Positions 10,822 through 22,230 of a DNA stretch of 64,000 bases are shown piece after piece. Origin of the DNA: Ignelater luminosus (Eukaryota > Arthropoda > Insecta > Coleoptera > Elateridae); assembly GCA_011009095.1 (NCBI GenBank), contig VTPC01000020.1, positions 136,315-200,314 on the forward strand. The letters are read 5' to 3'. The notes beneath the pieces are model-generated. The model saw nothing but the letters and a program-made list of their open reading frames with translations, made no database searches and was not told the origin of the DNA. Position numbers and translations under genes: made by a program. Position 1 is the first letter of the stretch. Every line of letters starts with the position of its first letter.

Positions 10822-11424
10822 CGGTGTGTCCGAAAAGTATGGAATATCCTATAAATCTCAGTAAATATGCATTTTATGGAAGAATGTGGGGCCATCTCAA
10901 AAATAAGATTTATGTCGATATCCCTAAAGATATTGCAACTCTAAAAGACCGTATTAGAACAGAGATTAGAGCTATCACACCAGAAATGATTCAAAATGCA
11001 GTAAACTAACCTGAAAGACGACTTTATCATTTCCAAGCTGTAAATGGTGCACACTTTAAACACCTTCTATGAACTGTAGCGTGTAGTAATACAAAATTTT
11101 CAATTCGTAACAGATGAATATTGAAATAAACTTTTAAACAATTTTTTGCGTTTTAATCAAAATTTACTTATGCAAGTGTATCAAAGTTTTACATAATTGA
11201 AAAGAGAAAAACATTTTTTATTAAATGAGTACAATAAAGGGATACCTTCCCATTAAAAAAATTTGAAGCATTATTCGTTGCCCTTTTGTTTTCTTAAAAC
11301 ATAGTTATTTGGTATTACCCTGTAATGTAAAGCTAAACACTAAATAACTTTTATAGGAAACATTTTTTATAAAATGCATATTTACTAAGATATATAGAAT
11401 ATTCCATATTTTTCGGACACACTG
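10822..11424 (+). mobile_element. Mariner-like element, 603-bp internal deletion derivative (copy 1)
   Basis: The left end CGGTGTGTCCGAAAAGTATG and the right end, read inverted as CAGTGTGTCCGAAAAATATG, are terminal inverted repeats. They are flanked by TA on both sides (10820-10821 and 11425-11426), the Tc1/mariner target duplication. After only about 60 bp of left end the sequence jumps into the C-terminal part of a transposase. The right ~350 bp match the left end of the element at 23,530 in inverted orientation, so full-length members have long inverted repeats. This copy has lost the left part of the long repeat and most of the transposase, and is now MITE-like. Confidence 0.85.
10884..11072 (+). 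pseudogene. Mariner-like transposase C-terminal fragment
   Basis: The frame reads MWGHLKNKIYVDIP, then DIATLKDRIRTEI, then an in-frame TAA (11007-11009), then ERRLYHFQ and GAHFKHLL with a stop. WGHLKN followed some 50 residues later by GxHFxHLL is the standard C-terminus of insect mariner-like transposases. It lies just downstream of the third catalytic aspartate, which is deleted here. Confidence 0.8.
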
Positions 11425-11426
11425 TA

Positions 11427-12300
11427 TAAATACAGGCGTGGTTTCCATAATAAAAGTACACTAAACTATTGATCTGATTAAAGCGGCCAAAAAAATTAAA
11501 TTAAACCGGATCTGCTTAATTTAAAATAAAATTAATTTTGTGCAATAAATAAGGTATTCTAAGAGTGATCCTTGAAGTAAATAATCCCGGATCAACTGTC
11601 AAAGAAAGGGCTCCACGTTATAAATGAGAGCTTCTGTATCTTTTAAAGTATTGAAATGGGATTACGTTGCCCGATTAATTAAAAACAGTTTGTAGTCCTT
11701 TGAATGTCTCTGCTTGTTTTCGTCTTTACAACTGTATTTTAATAATAATTGCAATAACCTAATGAATAGCCTATTACCCCGTCAGTACTTCAAATAGGTA
11801 AAATATGATTGATGATTTTAAGTGTTTTATTCACTGACAAACAACAGTTTTGACTAATGTAAACATACGTAAACAAACATAAAAGGAACAGACAAAATTT
11901 ACCGTTCTATATGTCCTTCTAAAACGTGTATGTTTTATAAATCATTTTTTAAAATACTATGTACATGAAAAACAGAGTATACCGACGGTTTGGAAGTGAA
12001 AGATAGCTACGTTTGTTTATCCAACTAATAGAAACCCTTTTTGAGGGAATTTATGTAGAACAGTAGCTAAATATCTAGTTATTTCTGTATTTTTAAATTA
12101 GTGTTTACCGCACGACGTGCTTGGAAAAGTGTATAAAAAATATGTAAAAAAATCCTTTTTCAATACCGCATTGTTATTGACTTTTTATTTTTTTTTCGAC
12201 TGATCACTATGTCGGTGTTTACTTTCATTTAATTTTCTTTTTTAATTCTTAAATTTTCTTCTTTAACTCTTTAATTTGAAAAATATCTCAAAAATTTATC
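11427..12300. other. AT-rich region, no gene recognised
   Basis: About 0.9 kb between two mobile elements, with no coding frame of note and no recognisable repeat. It includes T-rich runs at 12.16-12.26 kb. Confidence 0.4.
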
Positions 12301-14131
12301 AACTGAAGATGTTGCTGCAAGAACGAGGTAAGTCCGGTAGACACGATTTTGAGTAATTTAAGAAAAACGTTTTTTTGCTTAAGACTTATTTAGAAAATTG
12401 TTCTGAACAATTAAAATATTTATTAGGCTTGTAGAATAATATACATAATCGATTCTAAAATCAAAATGTCGGAATTTTCAGTTCGAACTTACCTTGTTCT
12501 TGCACCAGAGTTGTCACAAATTAGCGAAAACGTTAAAAAACAGCAAATTTAATGCAAAAGAAGTAATTTATTTGTATTAGTTCTTTGTTATATTAGAAAA
12601 TAAAATAAAGTAATGCTCTGATAAAGAAACAAACTTAAAAACAATATAAACACAATAATCAAAAGCTCCATCTTCAGATTCGCTGTTATCATCCGTCATA
12701 TCCGTTTCGCCTTTGTCATTCTGAGTTATTTTTAAGCTTTGATAGTAAGGCATACAATCCTCTGATACATATTTACTAGCTAAAGTCATTACATTATCAT
12801 ATTTAAGCTTCTGCAGTGCAAACTGATCATCGTAAGCCTTATTTTCTGCTTCTGGAAGTGTAATAGGAAAGGACGCGTGCCTGTGTAATATCAAACCTAG
12901 AAAACACTGGAAAACCAGTCGATTGACTACATTGAACTTCTACACATCCAGATTGATAGAGAAACAATCTCTGTTTGGTAATGGCAAATTTTTGTTTGTT
13001 TTTGTCTGATACTACTTTCTTAAATTGCGAAGCGAGGACGTCAACATAGTTGAGTATCATTTCTTGAGTTACAACAGTGATTACACAACTTTTCGAAGAC
13101 TTCTTTAGATGATTCACATATTCCAGCGGAGTAAAGATACATTCAACCTTACGCATATATTTTCCAGTTCTTCCAAATGAGAGATCGCACGGGAGAAAAC
13201 TATGCCCCGGTTTACGTTGTTAAAATAACGCATTAGTAAGCTGGTTGTCTCATTTGGTGTTTTTTTCCCTGTTACTTCATCGTACACATAATAATGTGTA
13301 TCATTTGACTTTGCTGAATAAATGCAAAAATTAAACATCCAATGTTGACGTAAGGAAAATGCATCACCACAAGGAATCTTCGGTAATGGCGCATTTTGTT
13401 GGAAGTCAACACACAGCGCATCTACAGTTAGATCAGTTTTGGCTGACTCCGTTTTTTTTCGGCAAGACTGCTAAAGAAAGTTTGTGCTTTGCTTTGATAA
13501 AGTCGTAGTTCTGTTTCTATTTATTTGAGATTCTCTTCAATCATAGTAGACTTCTTTCTATTTTCAAGCATATCACATTTCTGACGTGTCCGATCTTGGA
13601 CGTCCAAAACGGTAGTTTGGAAAATTCGACTTAAAATAGAAAAGAAAAAAAAATCGTATGTAATTTTTGGTTTGAAATCTGATGTTTTTTTACGATTTTG
13701 TACTATCAGTATGTGCATATTAAGTTCAAACTTTGCTAGGTATAACTCATAGACCTTTTTTATATGTAGTTCAGATGAAAGGTAATACAGACCTAAATTT
13801 TTACTTCTACCATAATGCGATTTTCTCCTCTTTTATATGCATTGTTTTTTGTCACTGCCCTATTTTTGAGGTTATGTTACACACGCTTTACTATTCCGTT
13901 TTACCACATCTGTTTGGTGCAAGAACGAGGTAAGCAAGGACTTGCCTCTTTCTTGCGCCAAACAGCGATGGTGTAAAGTCCACAAATGTAAGTTATACAA
14001 CCCAATATTCATCCAAAATACATCGTTCTTGCACCAATCGATCGGGCTTTTCAAATTTACCGTAATGGTATTAATAAGTCCTTTCGAACTAAAAGTGGAC
14101 TTGCCTCGTTCTTGCAGCAAAGTCTTCAATT
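12301..14131 (-). mobile_element. 1.83-kb DNA transposon with 35-bp inverted ends and repeated end motif
   Basis: The 35 bp at 12301-12335 and the inverted 14097-14131 match at about 31 of 35 positions, both containing GCTGCAAGAACGAGG. The core GCAAGAACGAGGTAAG also recurs inside: inverted at 12488-12507, direct at 13915-13934, inverted at 13941-13960 and, shorter, inverted at 14021-14037. One protein remnant lies between the ends on the - strand. No target duplication is obvious from the flanks (TTTATC left, ATGTTG right). Multiple copies of an end motif suggest subterminal transposase-binding sites. Superfamily not assigned. Confidence 0.75.
12577..13520 (-). pseudogene. DUF7869-like transposon protein, frameshifted
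   Basis: Read leftward from about 13.5 kb, the protein pieces are an AKHKLSLAVL segment, then LCVDFQQNAPLPKIP, GDAFSLRQHWMFNFCIYS, HYYVYDEVTGKKTPNE and LMRYFNNVNRG. These follow the pattern of the DUF7869 domain that is frequent in insect repeat-encoded proteins (DFQxNxPLP, then RQLWxxNxxI, then Y.W.E). The remaining frames (12839-13156, 12577-12894) continue it with EYVNHLKKSSK, FPVFSRFDI and an acidic C-terminus. At least two frameshifts split it. Its position between the inverted ends makes it the presumed transposase. The domain name is from memory and needs an HMM search. Confidence 0.5.
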
Positions 14132-14930
14132 ATGTTGTAGCGTTATAAAGAAACATTTCCCTGCATACATCGCACGAACTCAGTAAGCGGTCTTGGTTGT
14201 GGATAAAAAGATTAGATGCAGTTTAGATTTTACAACAGGGGAAAAATTCAATGATTTTCTTACTCATGCGATATATCTAAACCTTTTTGCTTTAATTTTG
14301 CTAGTCCTTGACGCAGTGTTAAGCCAGGAATCCGCAAAAACAGATTCACTAATTTTTTTTTAACTTTTTGGTCCAATTTTGCCTATCGAGACAGTTCCGG
14401 TAAATCGTCGACACTTTTTCCACATTATGTCGCTGCACGCTCTTCTGTACGAATGATTTCGACTTTCTCATGTATTTAGCAGCAACTGATTATACACATT
14501 TTTGGGATCTTTGGGTTGGGTGCAAAGGAACACAATTTCGTAGCGCGACGCGTACTTGCCACTCACAGCACTTAGCGTGTTTCTCTTACAAAAGATCAAC
14601 GACAATTGAGTCTTTGTTGACAGTGTATCAAAGACTCACGAAAGATTTAGAGCGATACCTTTTACCAGCTGTGAGTAAAGCCGACCACGCTCTTCCTTGA
14701 CTGACGTAGGTATGGTACACGAAAGTCAACTTTTTTTGTCTTTTAATGATCCTGTCATTTTGACCGATCCTTGCCAGTATCCGGCCACCGTTTCAGTCCT
14801 GGTTCAACCTGTCCTGAAGACCATAGGCACCTGGCTGGAACATTCGTCTCAACTCAAGGACCGATGGACGATCACAATTGTAGATTTTCGGGCTACCAAA
14901 GTTCCTATTACTACAATCACAACCGTCTCG
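14132..14930. other. Moderate-GC region, no gene recognised
   Basis: The open frames at 14470-14700 and 14697-15008 (+) are longer than expected by chance only because the GC content is higher here. Their products show no recognisable motif. This may be the remains of an unidentified element, continuing into the repeat at 14.93-15.33 kb. Confidence 0.3.
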
Positions 14931-15330
14931 CTGCGTTTGTCACTAAGATACACCAACACAACGCGCGCGGGCTGGAATATTGTTCTCAAGTACCGCCGAT
15001 TATTGTAGTTAGTTGGATTTTATGTATTTTCTGTTTTCCAGCTGGTTCGGTTTACCAAACGTTGCCCAAAGTAAGTTAGTTAGTAAATAAACTTGAAGGT
15101 CATATACGTTTTAATTGCCACAACTACCATTGTTTTACTGAGTTTGTCTCCGAGTTTCACCACAATAGCACGCGACTATTCTACATATAATTTGTTCTCT
15201 TAGCGGCTCTGTTTACCAAACGTTTTCCAAAAGGCGCTATTAGTAGGTTTACGGATAATCAAAGTTTCCTTCCCACTGCGTTTGTCACCGAGTTATACCA
15301 CTACAGCACTTATGAACAGAGGAATGATCA
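14931..15330 (+). repeat. Degenerate tandem repeat, three units
   Basis: CTGCGTTTGTCACTAAGATA at 14931, CTGAGTTTGTCTCCGAGTTT at 15138 and CTGCGTTTGTCACCGAGTTA at 15276 each begin a unit that continues with a CACCA/ACAGCAC segment. Units 1 and 2 also share a GG-TTTACCAAACGTT block. Unit spacings are 207 and 138 bp, so units differ by internal deletions. No function assigned. Confidence 0.6.
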
Positions 15331-16814
15331 AGAAGTAACCACCATCAAAGTAGCATCTAGTCCGGTCAATCACATGTACTATCACGGCAAAAAACGGGAT
15401 ACACTTGTCTATCGATGCGTCGGTTTTAACAATATTTCTCTCTTTTGCATCAGGCTTTAAGGTGGATTGTCAGTTCAATGAATAAGTTACTAATCTTATC
15501 CCTTGTAATAGTTTGTAAATACCGCAACAAAAGGAGAAATTTTGTGAATAATACATTTAGCTTTAGTCGATATGGCTTGAAAAATCCTTTTTTGAATTGT
15601 AAATATTTTGGCAGTAAATGACATCATCAACTAAATAGTCCCGATAGTACATCGCTAGTAATATAATACCCTGCTGCAAGCATCTTTGTCCAATCTGCTA
15701 TAATTAATCCTTTGCTATCAGGTTATTGTCACCACCTCTAATAAAACATGTAACTGATTGATTGATCCGCAAACAACGACTGCATTCATGATTGCTTGAA
15801 AATAGCATTTGCTTCTCTTTTTATCGGAAACAGGAAACAACCACGCCCATGAAATTTTCCAATCTTATTACGCAAGAATTATTGCGTTTTCAAGTTCCAG
15901 CTCAGACAAGTTATCTGAGTGCAAGACTAAACCCAGGTTCATATATCATGATTATTAGAGTTTTACTTGACTCACTCACAGAATTTTTGTTCGTTGGTTT
16001 TTTAAACTTCACGAAGCTAAACCCCAAGTGGTTTGGTAATTTAAAGCCGGTCCAAACTTTACGAAATGGTACAAGGTAACTAAAATAATATGATTTAATG
16101 GAATTTAACGACAACAGAAGGTTTTCATTTGAACTCACAAGTTGGGGAATAAATCCTCAAGAAAACAATCAACAATACAACATCCTGTTGCTTCAAGGGT
16201 CGACGCTACAATAACAAACCCTACTCACGCGATGAATGACCAATACGAGAAAAAACGTAATTCAGTTGCCGCTGAATTCAAAACACGAAAGTAACTCAAC
16301 CTATAAAGATTAATTTATAAGGGTAATTGATGATTTTCGACCGTTATTTTACTTTTTTAATTTGAATTAGGAATTCTAAAAAATTGTCAAAAGAAAATAA
16401 AATTTTTATAGGCAAAAATAAAGAATAATAAAAAAAATTGTTGAATTGCAAGGAGTTACTAAGATTTCAAAGGTTTAATGTAACAAATATGCAAACCAGA
16501 TATTAGATTCAATGATAATTTAAGAAAGTTAATTTAACAAAAACAATGATATGAACTTGCATTGTTTTTTTGTTGTTTCCATACCAACCTAAATTAATGA
16601 ATTCTTGACGGGATTTCAAAAAATTTAAGCATTTATCGTATACAAAGTAATAACGAACCGTTACAATTGCTAGTGTATGAATGCGACTGACTTTTTTTAG
16701 TCTTGGATACCGTAAACCACTGTTTATTATTAGTGTTTTGTTCTTTTTAAATTTTGTCTTTCCTATTGACAGCGTACTACACATTGCAATGGCTATAGTT
16801 TCGAACACTTTGTG
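15331..16814. other. No recognisable gene
   Basis: Intervening sequence. The frames at 15792-16079 (+) and 16509-16808 (-) show no domain. Confidence 0.4.
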
Positions 16815-17640
16815 AAGTCTTCAGGTGTACCACAAGAAAGTTTTTTGGATTCTTTACTTTTTATTTTCTTCATTGATAATGTATCACTCTGAGTTTCTAC
16901 TGTTTGCAGATGACTTTATAGCTTGCCATATAGTGAACTTGTTTATTGCATGTGATTTGCTACAGAATCAAGATAATATTTACAATTGGTCCTTGTAGAA
17001 CAAGCTATTCTTTAATATCGATAAGCTCTACTAGGAGACTACATCTCATAAACAAGTCCGCTTTGAATGTAACTACGCTAGAAATGAGGAAGACTTAAAA
17101 GACAGTCAACAAATTTACAGATTTGGATGTTTAGTTCGATTCTCTCTTCAAAATTGCACATGGCTTCAGGTTGAATAGAGTAGCCTATAACTTGATCTCA
17201 CCAGGAGTCCATGTAAAAGAATTTGATGTTTATTCTAATAGAATACTGATGTAACTTAATGTTCAATTTATAAATTAATATTATTATTTTTATTAAATCT
17301 AGACAAGTTGAGTTTATTAGTAGATCAAAATTGGAGTACGTATTAATCATTTGGAACCCTTTTTATATTACTCAGTCTTGAATTTGAGAAAATTACAGAA
17401 CCGGTTTTAGTATTAAATTGAACTAATGCTATTAACAACTGTTTTACAGCTTCAACTCTTTTTAATTTGGTAGCACTTGAAACTAGTAGACATGAACATA
17501 TATTAGATACATTTTTATTTGAATTCGTTAGTTTTCTAAATGATGCATCATTCCTACTTTTTTGTACCAGATCCTCATACATGATACTCGAATACTTTTA
17601 CTTACCCTTGCCCTAAAACAAATGCGTATATAACTTCAGT
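16815..17640 (+). pseudogene. Non-LTR retrotransposon reverse-transcriptase remnant
   Basis: Conceptual translation in shifting frames gives SSGVPQESFLDSLLFIFFID (RT motif B), then LFADDFIACHIVN with the catalytic FADD box (motif C), IYNWSL and NKLFFNIDK. After a gap comes RSKLEYVLIIWNPFYITQS at about 17.30-17.38 kb, which corresponds to the thumb-proximal SKLEYAxxIW block of Jockey/CR1-type elements. At least one frameshift and several stops are present. This is a 5'-truncated, long-dead copy. It is not the same element as the CR1-like copy at 38-41 kb, because the residues differ widely. Confidence 0.75.
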
Positions 17641-19754
17641 TATATTAAAAATGATCAGAACAAATTTTTTTGTTCATTAATGTTTGTGCTTTTGATTAAT
17701 TCCTTTTCGATTTTTTCAAAATTTTTAAATTATCAGGATTTGATCTTGGCTCCAGTGAAGACAGTTTACAGCAGTTATTAAGTTTTCCTACGTTGCAGAA
17801 AAGAAATGAACGCTTAAAAAAAGCAGAATTTACTTATATAAATATAAACTAAATGCGTTTTCAGATTTATTTGTGGTCCGTATACCACAGAAACGTGCAT
17901 GAATCAGTCTTTACGTAATTATGTTTAATGCATACCATATCAACAAGCATAATTATACATATGAAAAAAAATCTATTGCCGTACTATAACTAAAGAAAAA
18001 AGTAAAAAATGTTTAAAAACTTTGTTTACATTTGCCGTGATTTAATTTGCGTCCTGTATATCATAGTCTTTAAAAGACATCAAAGTAATATTTTCTAGTA
18101 TGCAAGGGTGTACAGTTTTGCATTGTCTTAACTTTAAATTTAATTAATTTAATTAATGACGGTTTTTGCTGCTAGCATTATAATAAAAGAAAATAGATAC
18201 ATCACGTCAAACAAAAGGTAAACTTTAGAAAGCACGTCCGGTTTGCATCGTAATATTTAGCTTAGAGAACTTGTTGTACATAATTAATTAACCCTACTAA
18301 CTGTAATAATTACACCAGGAATATAAAGCAATCCCGAACACAATCATTCCTGAGGCTACCGCATGTAGCATAATAGTAATAATAATTAATAATAATAATA
18401 ATACGATAATGCACCACGTTTCTTGCTTAACAATACCAGAAATTTCTATAAACCGATAAATTCTAACATATAGCACATAATAATACGTATGTAGTTATAA
18501 AATGAAGCTCAATTAATATACAAAATAAAAGTTTCGTCAACTTAAATGTGTTATGCATAAAAAGCAGTTTAATCCTGCAAAAGTTTCCAGTTACAAAGTA
18601 GCTTATCCAAGGAAACTAATTTAATTATTTCTAATACTATCAAGCTCCATTATTTCCCCAATACTTGGCAGTTACTAGAAAGTTATTTAGGTTAAGTAAT
18701 GCGGACATAGCCGATACTTGATAAGTAGAATTCAAACGTCTTATCAGTAATTATGCTAACACGGCTACTAATGCAATTAGGATGCACTATCCTTAAATTA
18801 ATAATTTACAGTTTAATGTTACCGTCAGTGTTTGATATAGACACCTTCGTGTATGAACTTACCTCAAACTAGGTAGGTTGTTTATTTGGGAGCAGATTAG
18901 AATATTATTGGAGCACCTGAGGCTGATTATCTTGTAAATCCTTTGGTCCCTTACCCTTCAAAATAAAAACTATCTCAAGGTTAGAATTTCTGTGTAAGTA
19001 TTCTAACTCCAAACGCTAGAAGGGTTTTATGGCTTACATCTCTTAATTCCGAACAATATTTATTTAGCAATTAGAATTTGAGACTACCGAGTTGTATTAT
19101 ACAATTAAATACTTAAATAATGAGTATGCTAATGCTGGAAAGACACAACTAACTAATTTGTCGTTATTAAAGTAAATACTACAAGAAATAAGAAAACCTT
19201 AAAGGGGAAACAAAGGAATGCGTTAGGTTGTAAAGTGGTTAAAATACACGAAATTATCTGTTGATGTATAAAATTATATACACTGAGTACAACAAAGTAT
19301 CTTTTACGTGCTTATTTGTAAAGCAAAGATTAAAGCTATTCACGATTAAAAGGACGTTCTCTTGACTAACTAGCTGCTTTATATCTTTGTTTTTTTGAAT
19401 GTACATTAAAACAAGTAGGGTAGCAGGTAACACAAAGCTTTGCACAAAAGGAGGTGTGCCATTTTTGGTTTGTAGATTAATGGTGGATTTAAGTTCTATG
19501 TTAAACAAAATTTTACTAACACAGCAACATGATCAATGCAATTGAAATCTGCTCTTTGATAAACGATACATTTTATCGTATAAATCAGTGTATCAATCTG
19601 TTTTACTAAAAATCTGTCTGACAAAAAAGGAAACCTCAAAATTCCAGATGCCAAGTTAACTTTTTTAACAATCACATTCTATAAGTTAATGTGCTCTCAA
19701 ATGCTACTTGTACTAGCTACTACATATGACATGATAGAGTAAACATCCAGGGAT
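17641..19754. other. AT-rich region, no gene recognised; AAT microsatellite inside
   Basis: No coding signal found. An interrupted (AAT)n tract lies at 18375-18403. The frame at 19254-19508 (-) is not recognisable. Confidence 0.4.
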
Positions 19755-20485
19755 GTAACCCACAGGCACGTAAACTAAAAGTCTCTACACCCTCTTGAAT
19801 CTTCTGTTGATTCTTAGTTCCAGCAATTGTTCCATTAGAGGGTTGGGATAATTCTTCATGGTTTCGTGATGTTTGACGGACCTTTTGTGCATGACTTCTT
19901 GCACTGTCTGGATTTTGAAGTCAGTGTTGGTTGTAAGATTTGACACATTTGACATTTACGATTTGTCAAAGTATTTCTGATTGGCATAGGGAGAAATGCA
20001 AGTTTCTTCCTATCATCCAATTCTTTGGCCTTTACATTTATTTGTTTTTTTCATGTTTTCTCCAGCTTAGTTTCTTGTCAATAGATATTTGGTTGCTTTC
20101 TTGTGTGATATCTCGATGTTGTTTAAAGGAATGTGTGTTGACTTATTCTAATTTACTGTAATTATCCATTTTTGCAACTATTGTTAGAGGCTATTTAAAT
20201 GGTTCTGTTCAGGAGTCTTGATGACCTGAGAGGATTGCCGCGTCGTCTCCAAATATTCCTGTTGTTGTGTTTTGTATTATTGATAGATTGGAGGTATATC
20301 ATACATACATAATGGGACCGAGTATGCTACCTTGTGGCACTCCTGAAGCAATGGGAAAGAAGTTAAATGTTTCTTCAATTACTTTAATTAAGAAGGTTCT
20401 TTCACTTAAATACGATTTTAAGATGAACAAGTAAGATGATAAATTTTCTTTATCTCATACAGTTTGTCCTAGGCTACTAGGATCA
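19755..20485 (-). pseudogene. Jockey-like LINE, 3' part (RT motifs B and C and C-terminus)
   Basis: Read leftward from 20.46 kb: FILKSYLSERTFLIKVIEE, IASGVPQGSILGPIMY (motif B), then a stop, then YTSNLSIIQNTTTGIFGDDA (catalytic FxDD as FGDD), DKKLSWRKH, and near 19.83 kb a KPxKNYPNPLMEQLLEL-type C-terminal segment followed by NRRFKR. These are in the order of Jockey-clade ORF2, with many stops and frameshifts. It appears to be the downstream half of the LINE whose upstream half is at 22.23-22.84 kb, the two being separated by a mariner-like insertion. Confidence 0.75.
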
Positions 20486-20739
20486 TAGCCGCTATTGTTG
20501 TATGCGTATCAAAGGTTATGAATCAATAGTTAACAAAACTCGTACTGTAGAAAAACCATAGAAACCAACTAAGAATTAAAGAAACTCATATTAATAGCAT
20601 TTTGATAATCTGAGATCATTTAATAACTACAAAAATACAAAAAATACGTATTTACAATAAAGAAACTTTCAGTAGTTCCAAATTATTTAACTCTCGCAAA
20701 AATACGAAGATTATACAATGTAAATTTACATTTACAATA

Positions 20740-21350
20740 AACGTTTAAATAAGACGCCTTCCTGAGCCAAACAATAGCCTAGACAATCGTAAAATCCCTG
20801 TCTAACGTTTCTTAATAATATTAGAGGAGTGACAGAGTTAATAACTTGGATAATTTTCTCTCTGAGCTCTTTCAACGTATGTGCCCTTGTTTCTTCGTGG
20901 CGATAAATAACATTTTTAATATTATGTTAGGAAAAGTATTATTAAAAAATTCCTGTACTTCCGCAGTTTCATGAGCGAAGCCATTTCTATAACCGTTTTG
21001 CAAAAATCCCTTCTTCTCATTTGATCTTCAGGAAATGATATTGTTGAATTTTCTCAATTTATAATTGTTTTCTTTCACAATTTTGCTAATGTCTAAAATC
21101 TCCCCTACGTGCCTAATTGCAGCACATACAGCTACCTGCTGATTCCTCCTTCGTTTTATCACGAACAGTTCTATCTTTATAAAGTTTTGGTGAAACGTAC
21201 CTAAACCTTGCAAAATTCGAAATTATTTTGCTAATGGTTATAACCGACGGTGGATTTCGGTTTTCAAACACATTAACATGTAAATTGGTTATGTCACGAT
21301 AAGAACTTTCCAAATAATGCCTTTTTAATACTTGTACTTTTTCTGTAATC
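20740..21350 (-). pseudogene. Mariner-like (DUF4817-type) transposase pseudogene
   Basis: The N-terminal part near 21.3 kb reads VLKRHYLESSYRDITNLHVN, then NPPSVITISKIISNFARF, the pattern of the helix-turn-helix start of insect mariner-like proteins. The C-terminal part (20.91 down to 20.74 kb) is open: THTLKELREKI, VRQGFYDCLGYCLAQEG and VLFKRLL, matching the usual end RLGYCLAxxGGHFEHLL. The middle, including most of the catalytic domain, is deleted or unreadable. Confidence 0.6.
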
Positions 21351-21606
21351 CAATAAACATCAATTTTTCTGAGAAACTCAACAAAAACAATTACGTTTAG
21401 GTGTTAGCCCAGGCAGATAAAATGCCCATGTAAAAGCTGTTTTCCTGAAATAAACTGTTGCATATCCAGCTATGTAAATATGTATAATACTGCGGTTTTT
21501 TTATACGATTATTGACATTATCCTTTTTTCAACCTTTTTCTCGCTATAAATTAGAATCTAGACGTCTAGGACGGTTCCTTATAAAACTCTGGACGTGCAA
21601 ATCTCT

Positions 21607-21831
21607 ATGTTCATCTGGGAATGCAAACATAACAGCAAAGAACTCCGTTTTGTTACTTTTTTTCAAAACGAAGACAGCACGTTGTCTTCAGTTTGTGATG
21701 TAGAATTCAAATCTGAAGTCAAAATTTTAAAATTTTAAAAAATGCGGACAGACATACAAACAGACAGACAGACTTTGCAAATTTGGTAGCGACTCCAATC
21801 GAAGTTCGTTGAAAATTAATAACAACGATAA
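21607..21831 (+). repeat. Dispersed non-coding repeat with CGGACAGACATAC tail (copy 1)
   Basis: Starts near TCATCTGGGAATGCAAACAT and GAACTCCGTTTTGTTACTTT, and ends with CGGACAGACATACAAACAGA and a GACTCC-GAAGTTCGTTGA tail. The same blocks in the same order occur at 58,675-59,025. No coding potential; it could be a SINE or a non-autonomous DNA element. Confidence 0.65.
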
Positions 21832-21862
21832 CACAAGTCAAAGATTCTTTGACACAAGTAAC

Positions 21863-22034
21863 TTGAGCTAGGACGTTTTAGGTCGAAAGTCAAGAATCAG
21901 CCCCTTCCAACAATGACGTGTACGAGTTATACGGGTCATACCGCGCCGGGACCGAATCACAAGTAATGCGTGTGTTGCAATAGCTGGGTGTGCAAGATTG
22001 GTGGGAGGCGAAAACCTAAAACGTCCTAGCTCAA
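21863..22034. mobile_element. 172-bp MITE with perfect 21-bp inverted ends and 8-bp duplication
   Basis: The 21-bp arm at 21863-21883 (starts TTGAGCTAGGACG) is repeated exactly, inverted, at 22014-22034. CAAGTAAC stands directly outside both ends (21855-21862 and 22035-22042), a perfect 8-bp target duplication. The interior is clearly richer in GC than its surroundings and does not encode a protein. An 8-bp duplication points to mobilisation by a hAT-type transposase, though P- and Merlin-type elements also give about 8 bp. Confidence 0.9.
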
Positions 22035-22230
22035 CAAGTAACAAAATCAAACTGTCAAGATTCTCAGATTGGCATATCCTCATGACATTCTTTTTTAATT
22101 TAGTCAAGCATACCTACTAGTTTTGTATTAAGCAGCAAGTTTCCGTTACCCCAAACAAGCTGTATTTTGTTTACTTTTAGTGATTTCATTGTTAACGATT
22201 GTCTCATAACCTTGGATATACATACAACAA

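Larger units (their letters stand above)
20493..22230 (-). mobile_element. Mariner-like element with 42-bp inverted ends, inserted in a LINE
   Basis: The 42 bp at 20493-20534 and the inverted 22189-22230 match at 36 of 42 positions (both contain AAGGTTATGA and GTTAACAA). They enclose a - strand mariner-like transposase remnant, a dispersed repeat and a small MITE. Both flanks are halves of a - strand LINE, so this element split the LINE. The exact TA duplication is blurred by mutation. Confidence 0.65.

Noticed and set aside
17343..17582. 79-codon - strand frame
   Set aside because: Antisense to the + strand LINE tail (SKLEYVLIIWNPFY).
21868..22107. 79-codon - strand frame
   Set aside because: It spans the MITE and its flank and owes its length to the GC-rich MITE core; no protein resemblance.
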